NCBI GenBank assembly: GCA_937973685.1
Contig: CALJKJ010000017.1
Location: 71,269-135,268, forward strand
DNA length: 64,000 bases
Source: an uncultured Flavobacteriales bacterium
Lineage (GTDB): Bacteria; Bacteroidota; Bacteroidia; Flavobacteriales_D; Crocinitomicaceae
Direction: 5' to 3'
Shown here: piece by piece, positions 9,601 to 15,206 of the stretch
How positions within the stretch are numbered: the stretch's first letter is position 1
Layout of the letters: each line of letters starts with the position of its first letter
Notes under the pieces: model-generated
Database searches by the model: none
The model's input: only the letters and a program-made list of their open reading frames with translations
What the model was told of the DNA's origin: nothing
Position numbers and translations under genes: made by a program

Positions 9601-10802
9601 CCGATACTGCTGGATTTACAGGAGCTGCATATTTGAATCCATTCTGTTACAACGACGAGGTTGGTAAAGATCCGGAGAAATTGTACACGAAGATGTTGAA
9701 TGGCGGAGCAGCACCTCACAAGTTAATTGGTACGAAATGTGACTTTATGCCAGTTCGAGTACCAGCTGCCTTTGGACCATATCCATCAGCGAAACAAAAT
9801 GCGAGTATTTCGTTCTTACCAAGTGTAGATATCGTTATCACATCAGATAAATCGAAATGGACGCGTTGTGTGGTTGTAGAATTGGGAGGTGATCAAAACT
9901 TGAACCAAGGCAATGCAAAACCAGGAGAATTGAGAAAACGTAATTCGGTTGATAAAAACGGAAACGACGATAACTCAGGTACCCAAGGTATGGGTTGGTT
10001 CCCAGGTTATGCAATTGATTTGGAAACAGGAGCTCGTTTACACATGGCATTCGGAGAGAATTCCTTCTTAGGAGGATACAACGGAGGGGATATGATTTGG
10101 AACCCAACATCAACGTTATTTGATAACAACGGTTATCCAGTAGCTGGCGGTTTACAACCAATATGGGTGTTTGGATACAATATCAACAATGAAGGATGTC
10201 CACAATATGACGGAGTAAACAACTGGGTTTATGATCAATATCAGACAGCAACATCTTCTTCTTACCGTAAATTGTTTACAAGTTTAACGTGGGTATTGAA
10301 CACGGTAACAGCAAGTGAACACACAGCAATGGAAACAGATGTTCGCATGAAATTGCGAGTAAACAAAGAATACAAAGACTTTACTGCAACAGGATTGAAC
10401 GGTGGTAAACCAATGTATGGTTGGAGTATGGACGATATCAAAACAACGACAGCGAGTCAAGATGCATTAACAGATGTATTAGACTTGATCAATGTTGTGC
10501 CAAATCCGTACTATGCTTTCTCTGAGTATGAAAGAAACCGTATCGATACACGCGTTAAGATTACCAACTTACCAGATCAGTGTACGGTTACGATATACAA
10601 CGTAAGTGGTAAAATGATACGTCAATACAAAAAAGACAATTTGGTAACAAGTATCGACTGGGATTTGAAAAACTCAATTGGCGTACCGATTTCAAGTGGA
10701 GTTTATATAATTCATGTTGAAGTACCAGGTGTTGGAGAACGTATTATTAAGTTCTTTGGTGGTATGCGCCAAATTGACTTGGAAAGTATTTAATCAATTC
10801 AG
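6608..10802 (+). repeat. Perfect long direct repeat, copy B (4195 bp)
   Basis: Second member of the 4195-bp repeat at 1000-5194. Left boundary: bases 6607 and 999 differ (T versus G). Right boundary: bases 10803 and 5195 differ (A versus T). The flanks are only distantly related, as relics of the receptor and PorV-like genes. Confidence 0.97.
6612..10793 (+). CDS. Large secreted protein with T9SS type A-like C-terminal domain, copy B
   Basis: The gene encodes the same 1393 residues as the gene at 1004-5185: signal peptide to residue 22, long extracellular body, and Ig-like/T9SS-type C-terminal domain from about residue 1289. What differs is the setting. Its receptor neighbour is a relic (6451-6600), its PorV-like neighbour is reduced to the last codons (10828-10890), a terminator isolates it from the first cassette, and no TAnnTTTG promoter box is visible ahead of it. 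It may act as a gene-dosage copy, a silent donor for recombination, or be expressed and rely on the intact PorV-like protein encoded at 5209-6273. An assembly artefact must be excluded. Confidence 0.85.
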   Translation: MKPKMNYLSLIMMLALASNAFAYNHDFVKSTSAGSKPKPSVQTKGASCAPANYYKVMNFNDVSARLETGGLLFLDRANGVAAYRVPKGGASTIIYAAALWMGGKDLNGQLKLAAVKYRNDGNDFWPGPLTVDLNSVYYNANVPQGDDAQRPYGEATIDADQCLKYDNIFSITKAGVSTFITWWECNNVTPQPDGCDDPTPPSNETMAQIMAWPGNGDPTRGQDNFLAPFYDRNEDGVYNPLDPSEGGDYPWYDDILGRDDVECGSDRRVTLFGDQTNWWVFNDKGNIHTESGGEPIGMEIHAQAFSFATDDQINQMTFYNYELINRGTQTLYDTYFSQYADPDIGNYLDDYVGCDVARGLSYMYNKDGNDETNGSVIGWGQNPPAIGFDFFEGPYQDPDNSDNPGPVYDSITNSIIVPDVQTALAGNGIVYKGLGIGFNDGIVDNERYGMRNFSIYAGQGAGVAQGDPNSQNQYYNYMKGLWQFGDQLYFGGTGFQPGAGTSIPTNYMFPGDSDPLDWATEGVPTPYDCSMYEPTGTGSTPLEGKDQRFVQSAGPFTLRPGAVNNITVGIVYARSYEGEVLSSVNALKTADTKAQALFDNCFRILEPPHAPVLQIQELGNELILMLDNPNNSNNFQEAYKEEDKINIIDPAGTNIIYDKFYRFEGYQIFQMKNAQVSISDIEDPTKARLVAQCDVKNGVKRLINFEFDEALGFAVPNEKVKGSDLGIKHTFRISEDFFATGSRTLVNHKTYYYVAVAYGYNNFKTYNPNDPQLLDGQKLPYLRSRINADGTAIQPKAGVPHFVSPELGGTIQNSVYGQTPRITRLDGVGNGNNNLELTQASEDKIVADGFMAEPEYDYNGGPINVKVVDPLNVVGGYFECKFRDYGVAGGIDSSNWVVYRYASKNSNVIIDSVTSETTIAQGNEQIVPQWGVSIEIMQHKYYFPDNAGQAVQKITDPIASSIEFKDSTKKWLTFIQDDASFTPFNWIRSGTFVAQDTDTAGFTGAAYLNPFCYNDEVGKDPEKLYTKMLNGGAAPHKLIGTKCDFMPVRVPAAFGPYPSAKQNASISFLPSVDIVITSDKSKWTRCVVVELGGDQNLNQGNAKPGELRKRNSVDKNGNDDNSGTQGMGWFPGYAIDLETGARLHMAFGENSFLGGYNGGDMIWNPTSTLFDNNGYPVAGGLQPIWVFGYNINNEGCPQYDGVNNWVYDQYQTATSSSYRKLFTSLTWVLNTVTASEHTAMETDVRMKLRVNKEYKDFTATGLNGGKPMYGWSMDDIKTTTASQDALTDVLDLINVVPNPYYAFSEYERNRIDTRVKITNLPDQCTVTIYNVSGKMIRQYKKDNLVTSIDWDLKNSIGVPISSGVYIIHVEVPGVGERIIKFFGGMRQIDLESI

Positions 10803-10827
10803 ATTTACACCTAAGTTGCTGTGTAAA

Positions 10828-10890
10828 ATGCTTTAACTTGATCAATTTGGAATAATTCACACATTTGGATTGACTTTCAATTTGAAATAA
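10828..10890 (+). pseudogene. Relic of the 3' end of a PorV/PorQ-type gene
   Basis: The last 51 bases (10840-10890) match the end of the PorV-like gene (6223-6273) at 45 of 51 positions and would encode DQFGIIHTFGLTFNLK plus stop. Five of the six differences are silent third-position changes. That pattern says the paralogue diverged while it was still a working gene and was truncated later. An in-frame stop at 10834-10836 and loss of the remaining 5' part (about 1 kb) leave it non-functional. The identity continues past the stop codon for about 14 bases. Confidence 0.85.
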
Positions 10891-10911
10891 AAAATAAATA
10901 ACATATATTTG
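10881..10911 (+). promoter_or_regulatory. Candidate Bacteroidota promoter for greA
   Basis: TTTG (10881-10884), 19 bases, then TATATTTG (10904-10911) match the -33 TTTG and -7 TAnnTTTG consensus with good spacing. The -33 element lies inside the last codons of the PorV-like relic. Initiation would fall at about 10916, the first base of the hairpin below, giving a greA leader of about 60 nt. Confidence 0.6.
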
Positions 10912-10915
10912 TTGT

Positions 10916-10944
10916 AACAAGAGGGTCCACTGGGCTCTCTTGTT
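10916..10944 (+). terminator. Hairpin between copy B and greA
   Basis: AACAAGAG pairs with CTCTTGTT, extended by five inner pairs (two G-T wobbles) around a 3-base loop. It corresponds in position to the terminator after the intact PorV-like gene and probably derives from the same ancestor. The T-tract is poor (GTTGTTATATAG), so termination may be weak. If the promoter just upstream is used, it becomes a 5' leader hairpin of greA. Confidence 0.55.
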
Positions 10945-10975
10945 GTTGTTATATAGTCGATTAAAAAAATTACAT

Positions 10976-11449
10976 ATGTCAGACGTAGCTTATTATACCG
11001 AAGAAGGTTTGAAAAAATTAAAGGATGAATTACACGATATGAAATCGGTACAACGTCCGCGTATTTCAGAACAAATTGCAGAAGCAAGAGATAAAGGTGA
11101 TTTGTCTGAAAATGCTGAATACGATGCTGCAAAGGAAGCTCAAGGTCTACTTGAAATGAGAATTTCTAAATTAGAAGGGTTGATTTCAAAAGCTAGAATT
11201 ATTGATAATACCATGATGGATAATTCGAAAGTTTTCATTCTTTCTACTGTTAAAATTAAAAATGTTGATAATGGAATGGAAGTCACTTACACGCTTGTGG
11301 CTGAAAGTGAAGCTGATCTAAAATTGAAAAAGATTTCAATTGATTCTCCATTTGGAAAAGGTTTATTGGGTAAAAAAGTTGGTGATATCGCAGCAATTCA
11401 AACTCCTGGAGGAACAATGAATTTTGAAGTAATGGAAATTACACGATAA
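10976..11449 (+). CDS. greA: Transcription elongation factor GreA
   Basis: This 157-aa cytoplasmic protein rescues backtracked RNA polymerase by stimulating cleavage of the 3' end of the transcript. The N-terminal coiled-coil hairpin has the family motif YTEEGLKKLKDEL and the tip sequence DLSENAEYDAAKE, which contains the acidic residues that reach the polymerase active site. The C-terminal FKBP-like domain ends in SPFGKGLLGKKVGD and FEVMEI. Length is normal for GreA. I start at 10976 (MSDVAYYTEEG) and not at an in-frame ATG 12 codons upstream, because the upstream codons lie in the hairpin region and do not resemble the family. The HIT gene follows after 3 bases. Confidence 0.97.
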   Translation: MSDVAYYTEEGLKKLKDELHDMKSVQRPRISEQIAEARDKGDLSENAEYDAAKEAQGLLEMRISKLEGLISKARIIDNTMMDNSKVFILSTVKIKNVDNGMEVTYTLVAESEADLKLKKISIDSPFGKGLLGKKVGDIAAIQTPGGTMNFEVMEITR

Positions 11450-11452
11450 CGA

Positions 11453-11848
11453 ATGTCAAGTATTTTTTCAAAAATAATTAGTGGTGAAATTCCATGTTAT
11501 AAAGTAGCCGAGAATGATGAATTCTTGGCTTTTTTAGATATTATGCCGTTGCGCTTAGGGCATGTGTTGGTTATTCCAAAACGAGAAACCGATTATATTT
11601 TTGATATTGCAGACGATGAATTAAGCCGTTTCATGGTGTTTTCAAAACATGTAGCGCAAGGAATAAAAAAAGTTGTTCCTTGTAAGAAAATCGGTGTTAC
11701 TGTGATTGGATTGGAAGTCCCTCACGCACATATTCACCTTGTTCCAATTGATTCTGTAGCTGACATGAATTTTGCAGCTGAGAAGCAGCAAGTAGATCCG
11801 CAAACGTTGTCTGAATTAGCAATGAAGATTGCTGAAGTCTTGAAATAA
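11453..11848 (+). CDS. HIT family nucleotide hydrolase/transferase
   Basis: This 131-aa protein belongs to the histidine triad family, most like the HINT group that hydrolyses purine nucleoside phosphoramidates. It opens with the family sequence SIFSKIISGEIPCYKV and has DIMPLRLGHVLVIPKR in the middle. Near residue 92 is the catalytic triad HAHIHLVP, the His-x-His-x-His signature. It lies 3 bases after greA in what looks like a two-gene operon, a pairing I believe is common in Bacteroidota. The exact substrate cannot be read from sequence. It converges with the acyltransferase gene that ends at 11853, and no terminator is visible between them. Confidence 0.93.
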   Translation: MSSIFSKIISGEIPCYKVAENDEFLAFLDIMPLRLGHVLVIPKRETDYIFDIADDELSRFMVFSKHVAQGIKKVVPCKKIGVTVIGLEVPHAHIHLVPIDSVADMNFAAEKQQVDPQTLSELAMKIAEVLK

Positions 11849-11852
11849 TGTT

Positions 11853-12989
11853 TTATTTTCTTAGTTTCAGAAAAGGAACTTCAATAAATCGATAATTCAG
11901 GAAACCAATTACAAACGTCAATACCCAAAACAAACCAAAATATACTGGCCAATTTGGATCTGTACTTGCTTCAAATTTTTCACCGCCCAGTATTCCTAAT
12001 TTAATAATGAAATTAGCAACGACATTTAAGTTAACTAAATAAAGTGAGTACGATATGACACTTGTGAACGTAATAATATTTGTCAAACGATTTGGGGCAA
12101 TGTGTAAATTAGACAAATAAGGCAGACACAACAAAACACTAAACGAATAAAGCGATCCTCTAATAGTCATTTCAAAAGCTGTACTACCTAAAATTAGTGT
12201 TGATTTAAAAGCAAAGAACAAGACAATTGCTAAGAGAAGCATTACGTATTTCAAATTGCTTTTCCAGAAGTTTGGTGATAGTAATGAAACGATTGCGCCT
12301 AAAACACCAAACATAATAGCATCTAATCGTGGGAAAATCAAGAATTCGATAGCACTTTTAAACTTAGAGCGCGTATCGAAATCCGGTGTAGTTGTATAAT
12401 GAGCAAATTTTTCTGAGTACATGTTATAGCGAATCAATGTGATGACAACTATAAAAAACAGAATAGTTGTTACTATCCAAGCCAATTTTTTATTGACTTT
12501 TACAACGAGAAAGAAAAAGTAAATGGGTGTTAAAAGATAAAACCATTCTTCGATACAAAGACTCCATGATTCAGCAAAAAACGAAGGCCTTTCTCTGAAT
12601 AAATTTTGAGAGAAATACAGGAATTCATACCAAGTTGCAGGGAAGTTTTCTGGAACGAATAACAATGTAGCACCTCCTAAAATAAGTAAAATAAAGGCAT
12701 AAGCAGGAACAGTACGCAGCCAACGTTTTTTCCAAAAACTAAGAATCTCTTTGAAATCTAATGTTTTGGTTAAAATGATTTGAAATAAAATACGTCCTAT
12801 CAAAAATCCACTTAACACAAAAAAGATAGAAACACCGTCTAACATGAATTTAAACACATCTTTTTTGTATTCTTGAGGGATGAACATTAAACTATGGCCC
12901 AATAACACCATAAAAATTGCGATAAATCGTAATAGGTCTAAGCCGAAAATTCTATTTTCGATATGGTTGATTTTGAGTAATTTATTCAT
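11853..12989 (-). CDS. Acyltransferase 3 family membrane protein (OafA/OatA-like)
   Basis: This 378-aa polytopic membrane protein opens with IFGLDLLRFIAIFMVLLGHS (about residues 14-33), the acyltransferase 3 motif with its conserved Arg and His. About ten hydrophobic helices follow. Family members carry acetyl or other short acyl groups across the inner membrane to modify O-antigen, peptidoglycan or other glycans; many pass the group to a periplasmic SGNH domain fused at their C-terminus. This one has no fused SGNH domain. The gene immediately upstream on the same strand, which touches it without a gap, encodes a separate SGNH-type protein, suggesting a split version of that architecture. The glycan target is unknown. 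Confidence 0.9.
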   Translation of the reverse strand: MNKLLKINHIENRIFGLDLLRFIAIFMVLLGHSLMFIPQEYKKDVFKFMLDGVSIFFVLSGFLIGRILFQIILTKTLDFKEILSFWKKRWLRTVPAYAFILLILGGATLLFVPENFPATWYEFLYFSQNLFRERPSFFAESWSLCIEEWFYLLTPIYFFFLVVKVNKKLAWIVTTILFFIVVITLIRYNMYSEKFAHYTTTPDFDTRSKFKSAIEFLIFPRLDAIMFGVLGAIVSLLSPNFWKSNLKYVMLLLAIVLFFAFKSTLILGSTAFEMTIRGSLYSFSVLLCLPYLSNLHIAPNRLTNIITFTSVISYSLYLVNLNVVANFIIKLGILGGEKFEASTDPNWPVYFGLFWVLTFVIGFLNYRFIEVPFLKLRK

Positions 12990-14027
12990 CTATTTTTTTG
13001 TTGGGTTAGCGTATTTTACTTTTTTAGAAACAGTAATTTTTTTGCGTAATTCATACGATTTGCAAGCACTAGTTGCGTGCATTGTTACAGTATACGTACC
13101 ATTGTTTTTATAAAAATGCTTGGGGTTTGCGTCATCCGAAACATGGCCATCACCAAAATCCCAATAAACATTAGATACATTTTTAGTTTTATTTGTTACC
13201 TGAACCATGGTCCATTTTTCTGCAAGTTCAAAATTTAAAACAGGAGGTTCCTTGCTGCTTGGAATGACTTTGTAACTATGAATGTACGAATAATAATTTG
13301 CGATTACCATTGCACTGACTGTAGTCACGTACTTTTGAACATGCATGTTTTTTAAGCCTTTTGGCAAGGGAACATCTGTCGGTATTTCTTGAAAAAAAGC
13401 AGCATAGAATCCACATGCTACCAAAAAACTTCCCAGTTCATTTGGGTGTTGTAAATCTTCTTGGTATAAGTTTATTTCTGGATGTTCTTGGTAAACTTGA
13501 TTCCACGCTATTCCAATTGGAATAATGGGAATAGTCAATTTAGCTTGCAAAAAGCGATATCCATTATTTATTCGATTTAACATTTGTGTTCTGTTATAAT
13601 CGACATCATTTTTAGTAAATCCATTTTGGTAAGGCCAAGTCATGAAGAAATAGATCTTCGTACACGGATTTATTTTTTTTATCGAATCAATAAGTTGGGT
13701 AACATAGGGCAAAGTCTCTTCAGCAATTGTTGCTGTGTCTTGCGCAAGTTCCCTTGAAAATCCTTGAATGATTATGTTATCCCAATATTTTGAGCGTAAT
13801 TTTTTATAAGTGTATTTTCGTGTAGCATGAAACTTTAAAGTGGAATTACTCACAGCAAGTGTATCTGCATGTACGTTTTTACCTTTTGAATTTGCAATAT
13901 TTTCAAATGTTTTACTCATTTTATTGTAATGGGTATAACTATTGCCTATGAACAAATAATTAGTGTGCTGAGCGAATACTCCTAAATGAAGGATGACCGA
14001 AAAAAATAATGTTAAAGCTATTTTCAT
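12990..14027 (-). CDS. Secreted SGNH/GDSL-like hydrolase with C-terminal PKD domain
   Basis: A 345-aa exported protein (signal peptide through GVFAQ). Early in the mature part, LFIGNSYTHYN gives an SGNH block I with candidate nucleophile Ser. IIQGF may be a later block, and DLQHPNELGSFL near residue 205 fits the block V Asp/His arrangement. From about residue 280 a PKD fold is shown by VYWDFGDGHVS. SGNH enzymes add or remove acyl groups; PKD domains often bind carbohydrate or protein. I start at 14027, where ATGA overlaps the stop of the upstream membrane gene and is followed at once by the hydrophobic signal core; an ATG 7 codons earlier is less likely. It lies between two membrane acyltransferases, implying joint glycan acylation. 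Confidence 0.75.
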   Translation of the reverse strand: MKIALTLFFSVILHLGVFAQHTNYLFIGNSYTHYNKMSKTFENIANSKGKNVHADTLAVSNSTLKFHATRKYTYKKLRSKYWDNIIIQGFSRELAQDTATIAEETLPYVTQLIDSIKKINPCTKIYFFMTWPYQNGFTKNDVDYNRTQMLNRINNGYRFLQAKLTIPIIPIGIAWNQVYQEHPEINLYQEDLQHPNELGSFLVACGFYAAFFQEIPTDVPLPKGLKNMHVQKYVTTVSAMVIANYYSYIHSYKVIPSSKEPPVLNFELAEKWTMVQVTNKTKNVSNVYWDFGDGHVSDDANPKHFYKNNGTYTVTMHATSACKSYELRKKITVSKKVKYANPTKK

Positions 14028-15157
14028 AAGGGTGAAATGTAATTCCAAAATTTTTGAATACCTGTAAGAATTTGTTTCGTGTATTTAATGAATACGAAGA
14101 AGAAACTTAGAAAAAGAACTGCGCCTAAAATTGCTTGATAGGGGTTTAAAGGATTGTGACCACGTTGGAAAAAGTCATTGATACTAATTGGAAAAAGCAC
14201 GCCGTATAACAGCATCATGTGAACGATGAAAATGATAAATGTATTCTGACCTATTTTCAAAAACAAACTGTCTTTAATTTTGAAGAACACATCGATAAAC
14301 GATAAAACTGCGATGAAAAGCAGTACCCATCCCAAACGTTCAAACAACCAGTTTGTTGTCCCTAAATAGTTAAATGAATTTCTTGCGTCTCCAATTGCTT
14401 CTAAAAAAGAGTAGACAATTTTTGTGTAAAAGAAAGTCAAGAAAACTCCTAATACAAAGAAACTCAAAGGGATTAATTTCCTGTTTTTCTGCAAAGGTTT
14501 CGCATATAACCCGATTCCCAAAGCTGCACCAAAAAAGGTATTGCCCAAATTAGGAAAAATTGGAAACAGCGCATTTCCAGGATTAAAAATCATGTTTTGA
14601 ATCCACGTGTAGCTGTGAAGTGGAAAAGGTAATGCTTCGCCGTCAGCATCCTTGAAACTATTGAAATAAGCATAGGTAAAGTAAAATACAAAGCCTAATA
14701 CAAAATAATAAATCCACAATGGAATTATTTTAATGACTTTGTACAACCCGTAAACAAGCAATAACAATAACAAACCAATGCCAATACATTGTAAAATATG
14801 AAAATTATTTGGTGTCATTAGGTAACCCCAAAACAATAAAATGACAACTCGGTGAAATCCTTTTGAAACACGATCGTTTTCGCTAAAGGGCACATCGTTT
14901 TTTTTATACAAAAGAAAAGCAAAAACCATCCCAGTAATAGTCAAGAATAGTGGGGATGTGTAGCCCCGAATGAGATGCCAAATATCGTATGCTAAAAAGT
15001 CGGGATTGACAAAATGCGCATCGGGACTTCTGAATTGTTCTCCAAGAGTGCTATCAATAAAGTGACCTTCGAGCATCAATAAAATAGCAATTGACCGCGC
15101 TAAATCAATAAATTTTAACCGCGAAACTTTCGTTTCGTTTTTCACATCAATTGTCAT
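14024..15157 (-). CDS. DUF1624/HGSNAT-type membrane acyltransferase
   Basis: A 377-aa membrane protein with about ten helices. Near residue 14, LKFIDLARSIAILLMLEGHF resembles the opening of the DUF1624 / heparan-alpha-glucosaminide N-acetyltransferase catalytic domain, and FLTITGMVFAFLLYKK near residue 75 fits the same family. The conserved Asp-x-x-Arg and the His at the end of helix 1 parallel those of acyltransferase 3. The human relative moves acetyl from cytosolic acetyl-CoA to a sugar across the lysosomal membrane; bacterial members are poorly characterised. It is first in a three-gene operon (4-base overlap, then touching genes) with the SGNH-PKD protein and the acyltransferase 3 protein. 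Confidence 0.8.
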   Translation of the reverse strand: MTIDVKNETKVSRLKFIDLARSIAILLMLEGHFIDSTLGEQFRSPDAHFVNPDFLAYDIWHLIRGYTSPLFLTITGMVFAFLLYKKNDVPFSENDRVSKGFHRVVILLFWGYLMTPNNFHILQCIGIGLLLLLLVYGLYKVIKIIPLWIYYFVLGFVFYFTYAYFNSFKDADGEALPFPLHSYTWIQNMIFNPGNALFPIFPNLGNTFFGAALGIGLYAKPLQKNRKLIPLSFFVLGVFLTFFYTKIVYSFLEAIGDARNSFNYLGTTNWLFERLGWVLLFIAVLSFIDVFFKIKDSLFLKIGQNTFIIFIVHMMLLYGVLFPISINDFFQRGHNPLNPYQAILGAVLFLSFFFVFIKYTKQILTGIQKFWNYISPL

Positions 15158-15174
15158 AAAAGTAAATTGTGTTG

Positions 15175-15182
15175 CAAAGATA
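15175..15182 (-). promoter_or_regulatory. -7 box (TATCTTTG) for the acyltransferase operon
   Basis: On the minus strand TATCTTTG ends 17 bases before the start codon at 15157, implying a leader of roughly 10-15 nt. No clear -33 element at standard spacing. Confidence 0.45.
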
Positions 15183-15206
15183 AATAACTATTTGATTTGC
15201 ATGAAC

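Noticed and set aside
1000..10802. The long repeat as a transposon or integrated element
   Set aside because: No transposase or integrase gene, no terminal inverted repeats and no target duplications; the ends coincide with the gene borders.
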